DNA of 64,000 nucleotides, taken from positions 1 to 64,000 of the forward strand of contig JAKVON010000003.1 of the NCBI GenBank assembly GCA_022482785.1, in the 5' to 3' direction. Position numbers and translations under genes: made by a program. Below, piece by piece: positions 26,667 to 39,208 of the stretch; position 1 is the stretch's first letter; every line of letters starts with the position of its first letter. The notes under the pieces are model-generated. The model searched no databases. It was not told where the DNA came from and saw only the letters and a list, made by a program, of their open reading frames with translations. This DNA comes from Atopobiaceae bacterium (GTDB lineage: Bacteria; Actinomycetota; Coriobacteriia; Coriobacteriales; Atopobiaceae).

Positions 26667-27222
26667 CTAGCTGTAGACCTCAGGCTTGAGGATGCCGATG
26701 TAGGGCAGGTTGCGGTAACGCTCGGCATAGTCGAGACCATACCCAACAACGAAGGCGTCTGGCACATGGGCGCCCACATAGCGCGGGTCGATGGCCGGAT
26801 GCTTCCCGGGGATGTCCTTGACCAGGAAGGCCGCGACGTGGAGGGAGGCGGGCTTCCTTGACTGGAGGTTCTTCATCAGGTACTTGAGCGTGACGCCGGA
26901 GTCGAGGATGTCCTCCACGATGAGCACGTTGCGCCCGGTTATCTCCGGTGTCGAGGTCCTTGTTGATCCTGACCACGCCGGAGGTCTTGACCGCGTTGCC
27001 GTAGCTCGAGACCGCCATGAAGTCGATCCCGAGGTCGCAGTCGATGTGGCGCATGAGGTCGCCCATGAAGACGACCGCCCCGCGCAGGACGGCGATGAGC
27101 AGGGGGTTCTTGCCCGCGTAGTCCTTCGTTATCTCGTCGCCCATGCGCTCGACGATGCCCCTGATGTCCTCCTCGGTGAGAAGGACCGTCTCGATGTCCT
27201 GGTTGACCCTTGCCTCGCTCAT
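26667..27222 (-). pseudogene. hpt: Hypoxanthine phosphoribosyltransferase, one frameshift
   Basis: 27222 to about 26945 encodes LLTEEDIRGIVERMGDEI, LLIAVLRGAVVFMGDLMRHI and SYGNAVKTSGVVRINKDLD. The second frame continues with ITGRNVLIVEDILDSGVTL (the PRPP-binding loop) and PYIGILKPEVYS at the end. Deleting one G at the junction (ACCGGAG to ACCGAG) gives a continuous ~184-residue protein of standard size. It salvages hypoxanthine and guanine to IMP and GMP. The tilS-hpt-ftsH order matches the classic Gram-positive cluster. Confidence 0.9.
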
Positions 27223-27276
27223 GCGCTCCCCCTCGAAGTCGACGTTCCGCGCCTGGCAGCCCCACGACGTATGGGG

Positions 27277-28793
27277 CTATCTTACAGGACTTCCGGGACG
27301 AAGGCACAACTCCAGCGCCACCTTCGTCGATGCGGTGCATCTCGCCCTCTCGTCCAGGCGAATCCCCGCGACCCATACGACACGCCCCGTGGGCGAGGAG
27401 CGCACCACCGGCACGAGCGGCCGGTCGCTCGCCGGGACCCCCTCGTCGTGGAGCAGGTCGGAGAGCTTCTTCGACTGCCCGTGCATCCCGAAGGGGCAGA
27501 GCACGTCGCCTGCCTCCGGCGCGTCGACCCAGAGCCTGCCGCCCTCCGGCGAGAGCCCGACCCCCGCGGCGTCGGCGAGCACGCCGTCCGCGCCCATGCG
27601 CGCGGCGAGGTCCCGTGCGGCGGCAGAGGCGTCCTGGCCTGCCGGGACCTCCCTGAGGCGCGCGACGAGCCTCCTGCCGCCCGGCACGGGCGTCTCGCCG
27701 GGGACCTCGAGCCACCCCGAGAAGGACTCCGGCCCGGCGGTACGCGCCCGGACGAAGAGGAGCCCGTAGGCGACCCGCGCCTCCGCGCCCATGGGAATCG
27801 TGACCGAGCCCTCCCCCGCCGCCACGAGCGAGAGGATGGCCGAGACGTGCCGCGCCTCGAGGCGGCAGCCGGGGCAGACGGAGAGCACCTCGCGGCGGAC
27901 GACGCGCCGCGCGACGGCCACCTCGAGGGCGGCGAGGCGCGCGGCCGTCGAGCGCCACGAGGCCCTCCGCGCGGCGGCCGCTCGAGGTCGCGCGCGGCCT
28001 TCGTGGCGATCTGGGTGAGGTAGGCGTCCTCGTCGGAGAGGATGTCGCAGGTGTTGGAGAGCGACTCGACGATCCGGGGGTTCCTCGTGCGCGCGAGCGG
28101 GAGGAGCTCGTGCCGCACGAAGGCGCGCAGGTAGCGCGTATCGGCGTTCGTGACGTCCTCGCGCCAGACGATGCCGTGCATGCGCAGGTAGTCGCAGAGG
28201 GAGTCGTGCGTCTCGTCGAGCAGCGGCCGCACGATGCGGTTGCGTCGGCGCGGGATCGACGCGAGGCCGGCGGGCCCCGTGCCCTTGATGGCGTTCATGA
28301 GGAAGGTCTCGGCCCGGTCGTCGGCCGTGTGCGCCGTGAGGATGCGCGCGGCGGAGCGAGGCGTCCCGAACTCGGCCGAGAGGCGGTTCGCGAGCTCGTT
28401 GGCGGCCGCGTAGCGGACCTCCCGCGCGACGTTCTCGACGTTCGAGTCGGGTCCGTCCGAGGCCAGGGCGGCCACGTCCACGCGCTCGACGTCGCAGGGG
28501 ATGCCGTAGCGGGCGGCCATCTCGCGCACGAACTCCTCGTCCTCCTCCGCGTCCATGCCCCTGAGCCGATGGTTCACATGGAGCACGTGCAGGCGCTCGC
28601 GGGCGATGCGCGCGAGCCCGCGGCCGTCGTCGATGTCGAGCCTCGAGACGGCCGCCCGCACGAGCAGGGCGCACGAGTCCGCCCCTCCCGACACCATGAG
28701 CACGACGGGCGCGCGGCCGTGCGAGCCGAGCTGCCCGCTCGGCCTCTCGTAGGCGCCTTCCGGCTCCGCGTACCTCTTTGCTACGCTGGGCAT
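27277..28793 (-). pseudogene. tilS: tRNA(Ile)-lysidine synthase, one frameshift
   Basis: It starts MPSVAKRYAEPEG at 28793. The PP-loop VVLMVSGGADSCALL (SGGxDS) binds ATP, followed by VLHVNHRLRGMDAEEDEEFV, ILTAHTADDRAETFLMNAIK and IVRPLLDETHDSLCDYLR. After a break near 27975 the C-terminal substrate domain continues in another frame (SVCPGCRLEARHVSAILSL, FGMHGQSKKLSDLLHDEGV, VVWVAGIRLDERA). It makes lysidine at the tRNA-Ile wobble base and is normally essential, so a sequence error is suspected. It is divergent from the MBL-fold hydrolase gene. Confidence 0.88.
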
Positions 28794-28901
28794 GCCCCTC
28801 CTACCACGAACGTCCGCCCCTGCGTGTATTGTAGGTGCAACGGGCCGGCGGCGTTCGCACGACGCCGCCGCGCCATCACCAGCGACGCCGAGGAGGGCCG
28901 C

Positions 28902-29709
28902 GTGACGCCAGAGATTCACCTGCACGTGCTCGCGAGCGGCTCCAAGGGCAACGCCGCCGTCGTCGAGGGGCCGCGCGGCTCCGTCCTCGTCGACTGCGGC
29001 ATCTCGAGGCGCGAGCTCCTGCGCCGCGCCGACGAGCTGGGCTGTGACATGGGAGCGGTGCGGGCGGTCCTGCTCACCCACGAGCACTCCGACCACACCG
29101 CCGGCCTCACCGTGTTCTGCCGGCACTTCGAGGGAGAGCTCTACACCACCGCGGGCACCGCGGCCGCGCGCGGCTACCTCGCGGAGCTGCCGTTCACCCT
29201 CGTCGACGACGACGGCGCGTTCGAGGTCGCCGGCATGCGCGTCCAGGCATTCCCCACCTCGCACGACGTCGCCGACCCCATGGGCTTCCGCTTCGAGACC
29301 GCCTGCGACGCGATCGGCTACTGCACGGACACCGGCCACCTCACGGAGGGCGCCCTCGACGCGCTCGCGGGCGTCCGCATCCTCGCGATCGAGTCGAACC
29401 ACGACGTCCGCATGCTCGAGCATGGCCCCTACCCCGGCCTTCCTCAAGTCGCGCATCCTGGGAGACTCGGGGCACCTCTCGAACGACCAGGCCGCCGCGG
29501 CCCTCGGCTCGCTCGTGGGACCGCGCACGGAGACCGTCGTGGCGATGCACCTCTCCCAGGAGAACAACCGCCCGAGCACCTGCGTGCGCGCCCTCGCCGC
29601 CGCCCTCGGGGCCGAGCAGGCCAACGACACCTTCACCGAGGCCCGGACCTCCGACGGCCACGTGAGCGTCGTCGCGGCCGGCCAGGCGAGGCCGCTCACC
29701 GTCTGGTAG
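28902..29709 (+). pseudogene. MBL-fold metallohydrolase (YycJ/WalJ-like), one frameshift
   Basis: GTG 28902 with GAGGAGGG upstream. LHVLASGSKGNAAVVEGPRG and LVDCGISRREL open the fold, and LLTHEHSDHTAGL is the metal motif HxHxDH. Then come AFPTSHDVADPMGF and GYCTDTGHL. After a break near 29437, where CCCCGGCC would need one base less, the second frame gives SRILGDSGHLSNDQAAAAL and VVAMHLSQENNRPS. The whole resembles the ~265-residue YycJ/WalJ exonuclease-like family tied to cell-wall signalling and DNA repair. A strong hairpin terminator follows. Confidence 0.85.
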
Positions 29710-29735
29710 GAGGGTATGCGGGCCCATACGAAGAG

Positions 29736-29771
29736 CGCGGGGTGGCTGCCCCTTCGCAGCCACCCCGCGCC
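29736..29771. terminator. Bidirectional terminator hairpin
   Basis: GCGGGGTGGCTGC pairs with GCAGCCACCCCGC across a CCCTTC loop. It lies between the convergent MBL-fold gene (plus) and hsp20 (minus). There is no long T tract. Confidence 0.65.
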
Positions 29772-29810
29772 GTCGGCACGAGCCCTCTCGGCCCGAGGCC
29801 GCACGAATCG

Positions 29811-30242
29811 CTAGTCGATGGAGACCTTCGTGACGTTCTCCTTCTCCTGGACCTTGGGGACGCTCACCGTGAGCACGCCGTCGGCGAGCTTGGCCGTGAG
29901 GCCGGCCGTGGCGGCATCCTTGAGGAACACGCCGCGCGTCGCGCTGTACTCGTGGGTCTCCTTCTGGATCCAGTTCTTGCCCTTGTCCTCGTCGGACTCC
30001 CTCTTGTCCACCGAGATGCAGAGCCTGCCCTCGTTGAGCTCGACGTCGATCTCGTCGCGCTTGACGCCGGGAAGGTGCGCGGAGACGGCATAGGAGTCGC
30101 CCTTGTCCTCGACGTCCATCTTGAAGACGTCGGCCGTGGCCTCGATGGGCGAGTTGAAGAAATCGTCGAGCATGTCGGCGAAGGGGGTCACTACCGGGCG
30201 AATCATCCTGCCGTAGCGATCGTAGGGAACCATGGTTGTCAT
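29811..30242 (-). CDS. Hsp20/alpha-crystallin small heat-shock protein
   Basis: 143 residues. N-terminal region MIRPVVTPFADMLDDFFN, then the alpha-crystallin domain: VFKMDVEDKGDSYAVSAHLP, GVKRDEIDVELNEGRLCISV, and the conserved GVLTVSVPK near the end. The usual C-terminal IxI motif is absent: the protein ends ENVTKVSID. It is an ATP-independent holdase in the cytoplasm. A palindrome shared with clpB and dnaK lies about 130 bases upstream, so it probably belongs to the HspR regulon. Confidence 0.94.
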   Translation of the reverse strand: MTTMVPYDRYGRMIRPVVTPFADMLDDFFNSPIEATADVFKMDVEDKGDSYAVSAHLPGVKRDEIDVELNEGRLCISVDKRESDEDKGKNWIQKETHEYSATRGVFLKDAATAGLTAKLADGVLTVSVPKVQEKENVTKVSID

Positions 30243-30371
30243 AATCGATCACTCCTTCTTGTGCTGGCGGGCGCCTCCTCAGGCGTCCTTGGTTACTGCT
30301 TCTAGATGTTCCCCGCACGGGTGGATTAAATACAGTCGGCATGTGATTTTCTTAGCTTCACACACTAATCA

Positions 30372-30396
30372 AATCTAAGTGCTCATAAATTAGATA
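30372..30396 (-). promoter_or_regulatory. HspR-type (HAIR-like) operator upstream of hsp20
   Basis: ATCTAA-N11-TTAGAT, with 6-bp arms and the same 11-base spacing as at clpB and dnaK. The flanks are also A/T rich. Confidence 0.7.
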
Positions 30397-30516
30397 TGAA
30401 TTCGACCCCTCTATGTCACGACACCTGCAATTCATGCGCATCCCAGGCAGGCTTCAGCTCGCTGCGTTATCATTTGCCAAGTAGGCAATGAGGCACATTG
30501 GCTTCTCGGGGGATTG

Positions 30517-30889
30517 ATGGCAGAGACCGAAAACGACGGCATGCACGCCGATTCTTCAGGCTACGTCCGCAAGGCGCGTCCCGCACAAGACCCAGCCGCC
30601 CGTGGACGACGCGGTGGCCGACCAGGCCCTCTCCGACGAGCTCACCCACGCTCCCGCGATCTCGTCGAAGGCCAGCCCCATCACCGGGCACGTCTACCGG
30701 CAGTCGCGCTCCGACCTCAACCGCGTGCAGAAGAGCCTCAAGTATGGCCAGTACCTCGAGATCCCCAGCGGCAAGAGGACCATCTTCGAGTCGCAGGCGC
30801 AGAAGAGGCGTCGGCGCAGCCTCGTCATCGCCTTCGCCGTCATCGTTGTCCTGCTGGCCGTCGTCGTCATCTGGAACATCGCCCACTAG
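30517..30889 (+). pseudogene. Hypothetical tail-anchored membrane protein, one frameshift
   Basis: ATG 30517 opens MAETENDGMHADSSGYVRKA. Deleting one C from GTCCCGCAC near 30583 joins it to PPVDDAVADQALSDEL, SPITGHVYRQSRSDLNRVQK, LEIPSGKRTIFESQAQKRRR and the C-terminal membrane segment VIAFAVIVVLLAVVVIWNI. About 124 residues are predicted. A basic cluster just before the membrane segment fits an inward N-terminus. It is followed closely by mscL and may share its transcript. No family recognised. Confidence 0.6.
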
Positions 30890-30929
30890 CACGGCACCGC
30901 CTGGACCCGTGCCGGGAGAGGGGAATGCC

Positions 30930-31461
30930 ATGAGAGCCTTCCTCAGAGAGTTTCGCGAGTTCATCGACCAGGGCAACATCATGGACATGGCCGTCGGCAT
31001 CATCATCGGCGGCGCGTTCACCACGCTGGTCAAGGATCTCATCTCGGACATAATCAACCCCATCATCACCGCGGCCACGGGCGGGACCGGCGACACCTCG
31101 GGCTGGTCGATAGCCATCCCCGGCTCGAGCCAGGCCGTCGACTTCGGGGCGTTCATCTCCGCGCTCATCAACTTCGTGCTGGTGGCGCTCGTCGTCTTCC
31201 TGCTCCTGCGCTCCTACAACAGGGCGAAGAGGATGGCGGCCGACGCGGCTGCCAAGGCGGCCGCCCTCGCCTCCGAGAAGCTCGGGGTCGACGTGAGGCC
31301 GGAGGAGGAGAAGGGGCCGCGCACCTGCCCCTACTGCGGCCAGGAGCTCGCCGACGAGGCCATCCCGCTGCCCCCACTGCACCTCGATCCTGCCCAACGC
31401 CACGGCCGAGCAGGTTCGCGCCATGGAGGGCAAGGCCCCCTCGAAGGCCGCCGAGGCCTAG
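30930..31461 (+). pseudogene. mscL: Large-conductance mechanosensitive channel with C-terminal zinc ribbon, one frameshift
   Basis: ATG 30930 follows GGGAGAGGGG. FLREFREFIDQGNIMDMAVG and IIIGGAFTTLVKDLISDIIN form TM1 of MscL, and INFVLVALVVFLLLRSYNR forms TM2. A tail with CPYCGQEL continues after a break near 31365 (one extra C, ATCCCGC for ATCCGC) as CPHCTSILPNATAEQ to a stop at 31461. The two CPxC pairs would bind zinc, a feature of some actinobacterial and clostridial MscL proteins. It releases osmolytes under hypo-osmotic shock. Confidence 0.88.
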
Positions 31462-31640
31462 TCCCAGGGGTCCTCCTCGAAGAGGGGCTCCGGCCTGGGG
31501 CGGCGGTCCGAGTAGGGGTCGTAGCCGTCGTCGTCCTCGTTCTCGGCGCGGGCGAAGGCGGGGTCCTCCGCGGCCTTGCCCTCCTTGGGCGCGGCCTCGT
31601 CCTCGGCCTTCCGCGCGATGGGCCCATCGGTCATGCTCAT
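31458..31640 (-). CDS. Small acidic hypothetical protein
   Basis: 60 residues, very acidic at the C-terminus (ENEDDDGYDPYSDRRPRPEP, then LFEEDPWD), and probably unstructured. It starts 8 bases after the stop of the PASTA-domain gene on the same strand and its end overlaps the end of mscL. Consistent codon use and tight spacing support a real gene, but no family is recognised. Confidence 0.5.
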   Translation of the reverse strand: MSMTDGPIARKAEDEAAPKEGKAAEDPAFARAENEDDDGYDPYSDRRPRPEPLFEEDPWD

Positions 31641-31647
31641 GGCCCCC

Positions 31648-33384
31648 CTACTCCGTGAAGTTGTCGTAGTAGGCGAGGCGCTCGGCGAGGCTCAGGCCCG
31701 AGAGGCTCGAGCCGGCGCCGTCGAAGTGCGCCGACGGGGCGCACAGGACGGCGACGGAGGTCTGCCCGTTCGCGGATATGACGCTCACGGCCCACACGTA
31801 CCCGTCGACCTTCGTGGTGCCGCAGGCGAACCGGTGGCCCGGACGAGGACGTCCCGGGCCCCGAGTAGCTGGCCTGGTCGCAATAGCTGTCGAGGGTGGG
31901 GTTGGAGAGGCCGCAGGCGGCGAGGCACCTCACGACGCAGGCCTCGTCGCACGAGGGGTTGGCGAAGGCGCCCGAGGCCTTCGCCTCGAGCCTCACGCCC
32001 TCGGCCTTCGATCCGGAGGCCATGACGTCCGAGCTGTCCCCGGAGTTCAGGTCCTTCCCATGGTGGTGCGACTCGGGAGAGCGGGTGAAGACGAGCTCCC
32101 CCACGTCGGACTTCGTCCAGCTCTCCTCCGCGTAGCCGCCGTAGTCGAAGCCATACGAGAGGGCCCATCCCTTCCAGGAGAGGTAGGCCGAGTCCGACCG
32201 TGGCGAGGCGCCCAGGTAGTCGGCGAGGTAGAGCTCGCTGCGCGCGCCGGGGGCGGAGACCGTCAGGGTGACGGTCGAGCCGGCGCCGAGCGTCGTGCCG
32301 GCCGTCGGGTCCGTGGACAGGACGGTGTAGGCATCCTGGTCGGACTCCTTCCACTCCGCCTTGGCCTCGTAGCCGGCCGCCTTGAGCGCGGCGGTGGCGT
32401 CGTCCTGCGACTTGCCCACGACGTCGGGCACCGTCGACGCCTGGGAGACGGTGAGGGTGACCGGGTCGGTCGACCCGAAGGCCTGTCCCTCGCCCGGATC
32501 GACCGAGAGGACCGTGTCGGCGGGCTCGTTCGAGGTCGCGTGCGCCACCTGCACGTTCGTGGCGCCCGCATCGGAGAGCGCCTTCTGCGCGTCGGCCAGC
32601 GACAGGCCCGTGACCTTGGGGATCGTCCGGGCGACGCTCACGGTGAGGGTCACGCTCGCATGGGCGGCCACGCGCGTGCCGGCTGCCGGGTCCTCTGCGA
32701 GGACGAGCTGCGTGGGGCTGTCCTGGGGGGAGCCCTCGACCGTGACGTCGAAGCCCGCCTGCTGGAGCTGGGCCTTGGCCGAGTCGCCGTTCTGGCCCAC
32801 GACGTCGGGCACGACCGCGCCGCCCCACACGCCGGCGCGGTAGGTGGCGAAGGCGACCCCGCCGAGGACCGCCAGGGCGACGACGACCGCGACGAGCGCC
32901 GCCGCGGCCTTCCCCCTTCCCTTGGGGCCCTCCTCCGCCTTGGCCCCTGGTCGGGGTCGCCGTTCCCCTCGAGCGGGGGCCGCTCGGGCGAGGGGGGCCG
33001 GGAGGTCCGCTGCTGAGGCATCGCGGCGGGGATGACGTAGGTCTCGGCGAGGTCGCGGTCGAGGGTCGCCTGGGCCTCGTCGCTGCCGTCGTCGTCGAGG
33101 TCGTCGAGCCGTTCCGTCCTCGCGGCGGAGAGGTAGCTGGTCGCGGCGGGGCGAGGGGCGGCGACGGTCTCGTTGGAGCCCCGCGCCGGCCGATCGACCA
33201 CGTCGGTCATGCCGTCGTCGATCAGGCTCGTGCGGCCCTCGGGACCGGCGATGGGCCTGGTCCTGTCGTCGAGGGGACGGGTCCTCCCGCCCTGGGCCCT
33301 CGCGATCGACGGGAGCTCGGCCCCGCATTCGCTGCAGGTCCTCGCGTCATCGGCGTTCTCGGCACCGCACTTGGGACAGAACAT
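31648..33384 (-). pseudogene. Zinc-ribbon, single-pass membrane protein with three PASTA domains; frame broken twice
   Basis: It begins MFCPKCGAENADDARTCSEC, a rubredoxin-like zinc ribbon. A polar linker follows, then after a break near 32945 a membrane segment (AAAALVAVVVALAVLGGVAF). Three PASTA repeats start at VVPDVVGQNGDSAKAQLQQA, TIPKVTGLSLADAQKALSDA and TVPDVVGKSQDDATAALKAA. A Cys-rich outer domain (NPSCDEACVVRCLAACGLSN) continues after a second break near 31840 (one extra C) as FACGTTKVDGYVWAVSVIS. There is no kinase domain, so this is a PASTA receptor-like protein without its own kinase. PASTA domains bind muropeptides or beta-lactams. Confidence 0.78.
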
Positions 33385-33402
33385 GGAAACCTCCTCGAAG
33401 GC

Positions 33403-34669
33403 CTACAGGCAGAAGCCGAAGACCACGCCGTAGGGGTCGGTGGACGAGAGCTTGACCACGGACGGGTCTCCGTCTGGGCCCACGTGGCGGAAGTGGTCGG
33501 ACACGCTTGCCGAGGGCGAGCGCAGGCACCAGGTGCCCGCGACCCCATTGGCGTCGGCGAGCGCGAGGTAGGGGTTCGCCTCCGCGGAGTCGATGCCCTT
33601 CTCGGAGAAGCACTGGTACTGCGTTCCCCTCGGCGTTGAGCACCGCGTTGTAGAGCGAGGAGTTCGAGGCGTCGGAGTCCCACGTCCAGGAGACGTCGCC
33701 CGACACCTCCTTCTCGGAGAGGAGCCAGAGCTTGTCGGAGGTCTTGGTCACGCTCGAGGCCGAGGTGGTCTTCCCCACGTTGTTGGTGAGCTTGCCCACC
33801 GAGACCACGACGCCCTGGAGGTCGCTCGGGAGCTCGGCCGCGACCGTGCCCGCGAGCCAGCTCCGCATGGCGCATCCCTGCCACCCGCCGGCGTTGGAGT
33901 CGGTCGTCGTCATGGCGTGGGTCGTGACGATCTGTGAGGTGACGAAGGTGATGCCCGCCTTGCCCGAGCCGTCCGCGAGGTCGTCGTGGTATATGCCTGC
34001 CACCCGCACGCCGACCGACGTCCCGTCGGAGAGCTTCACCTGCTTGGTGGATGTGGCGACCGTCCCGTCTGCATTCAGGAGGTTGTACTGCCTGGCCACC
34101 TTCCTGGCGGCATCCGCGCCGCCCGACTGCTCGATCCTCTTCGCGATCTTGGCGAGGTCTGCCCAGGAGTAGCTGGAGAGGGAGGTCTGGACGGCGACGT
34201 CACCCGTCGTCGCCGACGACGAGGCCGCGGCGCTCGCGGCCCCCGAGGATGCAGACGAGCTGCTCGGGGCCTGGACGGTCGGCGCCTCGGCCGCCTTCAT
34301 GAGCCCGAACCCGCCCGTCACGAGGAAGGCGACGAGGAGGGCGACGATGGCGAGGGCGACGAGGAAGACCGCGACGAGGGGACGGCTCTGGTCGTCGCCG
34401 GGCCTGGTGGGGCGATGGACGCCACGAACTGGGACGTAGGGCCCCTGGACCGGCGCGGCGACGGGGGCCATGGGCGTGGTCGCGTCCCTCGCGACCGCGG
34501 CGCCGCAGTGGGTGCAGAACGAGGCCCCCTCGACGAGCGGCTGCCCGCAGGCGGGGCAGTTCGCAGGCGACGTCCCGGCGGGCTCCGGCTCGCGGTCGAG
34601 CGGCGTGCCGCAATAGACGCAGAAGCGCGCGCCGCCCTCGTTCTCCCTGCCGCAGTTGATGCAGAACAT
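33403..34669 (-). pseudogene. Double zinc-ribbon membrane protein with DUF6273-type outer domain, one frameshift
   Basis: ATG 34669 (GGGAGCGG upstream). Two zinc ribbons: FCINCGRENEGGARFCVYCG and CPACGQPLVEGASFCTHCG. Then a membrane segment (LVAVFLVALAIVALLVAFLV) and a Ser/Ala-rich linker. The outer domain has GGWQGCAMRSWLAGTVAAEL, KLWLLSEKEVSGDVSWTWDS, then after a break near 33625 (one extra A) QYQCFSEKGIDSAEANPYL and the end GVVFGFCL. The WxxSxMRxWL-type segment is typical of DUF6273. It is next to the similarly built PASTA protein and lies 18 bases upstream of it, so the two probably work together. Confidence 0.75.
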
Positions 34670-34720
34670 CGCGACCGCTCCCCTATCCGTCGTAGCCGCT
34701 CTCCTGCGGCCATGATAGAC

Positions 34721-34758
34721 GAAAAGGCCCCCGCACATCCCTCGTGCGGGGGCCTTGG
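34721..34758 (-). terminator. Rho-independent-type terminator after clpB
   Basis: AAGGCCCCCGCAC pairs with GTGCGGGGGCCTT. A short A run lies on one side. It sits between the clpB end and the start of the next minus-strand gene. Confidence 0.75.
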
Positions 34759-34776
34759 CAGCCAGGTGGCAAGCGC

Positions 34777-37461
<2,685 letters not shown>

Positions 37462-37528
37462 AAGCCCCTCCTTGGATCTTGGTATGAGTCATGGGATATT
37501 GTTCCCCGCAGGATGGGGGCTATACCAT

Positions 37529-37553
37529 AATCTAAGTGTCTACAAATTAGATT
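37529..37553 (-). promoter_or_regulatory. HspR-type operator and promoter of clpB
   Basis: AATCTAA-N10-AATTAGATT, perfect 6-bp core arms (ATCTAA and TTAGAT) separated by 11 bases. On the minus strand TTGTAG and TATAGC flank the dyad at 15-base spacing and would be the -35 and -10, so a bound repressor would block polymerase. Confidence 0.75.
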
Positions 37554-37599
37554 TTCTCAGTCGAGTATCGCAAGCCTACGAAATGCCCCCTGCGGAGAC

Positions 37600-37690
37600 A
37601 TGCGATCAGTACCACAGCCGATCCAAGACGAGCTGCGGTTTTGTCCCGCGAGAAGCCGCCCCACTCGCACTTTTGTGGTACTGGTCGCAT
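37600..37690. repeat. 91-bp element with 17-bp terminal inverted repeats
   Basis: ATGCGATCAGTACCACA at 37600-37616 and the complement of 37674-37690 match at 16 of 17 positions. It lies between hspR and the clpB operator. No coding potential. It resembles a miniature inverted-repeat element in size. Confidence 0.6.
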
Positions 37691-37737
37691 TTCCGAGCCG
37701 CAGGCCGCACGTCGTGAGCCCGTGCCGTCCCGACGCC

Positions 37738-38166
37738 CTACTCCCCCCTCGGCCCGCCGCCGAGCAGCCCCTTCATGACCTTCTCGGGGCTCATCCCGTC
37801 ATAGGGGGCGAGCGCCGTGATGCGCTCCCTCATGTGCATCTCGTGCACCTCGTCCTCGAGCTCGCGCAGGCGCAGGCGCAGCCCGTCGATCTCCTCGTCG
37901 CGCGCCTCGGCGCGCTCCTGCATGTCCAGGATGCGCACGACGCCGGCCAGGTTGATTCCCTCGTCGGTGAGGCGGGAGATGAGGTTCAGGCGGTCGATGT
38001 CCGCCTGCGAGTAGAGGCGCGTGTTGCCGCGCGAGCGCCCCGGGTTCACGAGGCCCTTCTGCTCGTAGACGCGGAGCGTCTGGGGGTGCATCCCCGTGAG
38101 CTCCGAGGCCACGCTGATCATGTAGAGCGGCTGGTCGCGGTCGGCCTGCCCCTTCGGTGCGGTCAT
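37738..38166 (-). CDS. hspR: HspR, MerR-family heat-shock repressor
   Basis: 142 residues. PLYMISVASELTGMHPQTLR, VYEQKGLVNPGRSRGNTRLY and SQADIDRLNLISRLTDEGIN are the HspR version of the MerR helix-turn-helix. A coiled dimerisation helix follows (GLRLRLRELEDEVHEMHMRE). HspR represses the dnaK operon with DnaK as co-repressor and binds HAIR palindromes. It is the last gene of dnaK-grpE-dnaJ-hspR, the actinobacterial order. The shared palindromes before dnaK, clpB and hsp20 are its likely targets. Confidence 0.95.
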   Translation of the reverse strand: MTAPKGQADRDQPLYMISVASELTGMHPQTLRVYEQKGLVNPGRSRGNTRLYSQADIDRLNLISRLTDEGINLAGVVRILDMQERAEARDEEIDGLRLRLRELEDEVHEMHMRERITALAPYDGMSPEKVMKGLLGGGPRGE

Positions 38167-38175
38167 GGGCTCCTC

Positions 38176-39141
38176 CTAGCGGGCGTAGCGCTCGACGTCC
38201 TTGCGATAGTCGCGCGAGTCGGCCGACCTCAGCGACTCGAGCGCGTCCCTCTCCTTCTGGGTGAGGCGCGTGGGCACCTCGACCTTGATCCTCACGAGCA
38301 GGGCCCCCTTGGAGCCCTTGCGCTTCACGTTGGGCGCGCCCAGGTCGCGGAAGCGGAAGGTCTTGCCGTCCTGCGTGCCCGCCGGCACCTTGAGGCGCAC
38401 GGTCTTGCCCTCGGGCGTCGGGACGTCGACGGTGCATCCCAGCGCGGCCTCCCACGCCGAGAGGGGCAGGTCCATGCGGACGTCGGCCCCGTCGCGCTTG
38501 AAGAGCGGGTGCTCGGCGACGTGCGTGGTGATCACGAGGTCGCCCCTCGCGCCCCCGTTCGCGCCCTCCTCGCCGCGGCCGCGGTAGCGGAGCTTGCCAC
38601 CGTCCACCGCGCCCGCGGGGATCTTGACCGTGAGCGTCTGCTCCTGGCCGGTGGAGGGGATCGTGAAGGTGACCTGGCGCGTGGCCCCCGTGAAGGCCTC
38701 GTCGGCCGAGACCTCGATCGTCATCGTGAGGTCGGAGCCCTTCTGCTGGCGCTGCGCGCGGGCGCCGCCCATGCCGCCGCCGAAGATGCTCGAGAAGTCG
38801 AACCCGCCGAACGAGCCGTCGCCGCCCTTCATCCCCGAGAAGATGTCGGACCAGTCGCCGTCCACGTTCGTGGTGTAGGTGGTGTAGCCGCGGTCGCGCC
38901 CTCCCGAGCCGCCGAAGTCCGCGCCGGGGATGCCGCCGAACATCAGCAGCTGGTCGTACTCCTTGCGCTTGTCGGGGTTCGAGAGGGTCTCGTAGGCCTC
39001 GCTGACCTCCTTGAACTTCTGCTCGTCGCCGCCGGCGTCTGGATGGTACTTCTGGGCCAGCTTGCGGAACGACTTCTTGATGTCGTCTGCCGAGGCGTCG
39101 CGCTTCACGCCGAGCACGTCATAGTAGCTTCTCTTCCCCAT
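38176..39141 (-). CDS. dnaJ: DnaJ co-chaperone without zinc-finger domain
   Basis: 321 residues. J domain at 1-70: [20 protein letters not shown] with the HPD loop in KYHPDAGG. A Gly/Phe-rich segment ([20 protein letters not shown]) follows. The two C-terminal beta domains include [19 protein letters not shown] and [20 protein letters not shown]. The four CxxCxGxG zinc repeats of class A DnaJ are absent, so it is class B/CbpA-like even though it occupies the dnaJ place in the dnaK operon. It stimulates DnaK ATPase and delivers substrates. Confidence 0.93.
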   Translation of the reverse strand: MGKRSYYDVLGVKRDASADDIKKSFRKLAQKYHPDAGGDEQKFKEVSEAYETLSNPDKRKEYDQLLMFGGIPGADFGGSGGRDRGYTTYTTNVDGDWSDIFSGMKGGDGSFGGFDFSSIFGGGMGGARAQRQQKGSDLTMTIEVSADEAFTGATRQVTFTIPSTGQEQTLTVKIPAGAVDGGKLRYRGRGEEGANGGARGDLVITTHVAEHPLFKRDGADVRMDLPLSAWEAALGCTVDVPTPEGKTVRLKVPAGTQDGKTFRFRDLGAPNVKRKGSKGALLVRIKVEVPTRLTQKERDALESLRSADSRDYRKDVERYAR

Positions 39142-39208
39142 CGTGCGCCTCGCCTCCCTCTGCTTCTATGACACCGGGCCCAACGTGGGGCCCGGATGTC
39201 GAGACTCT

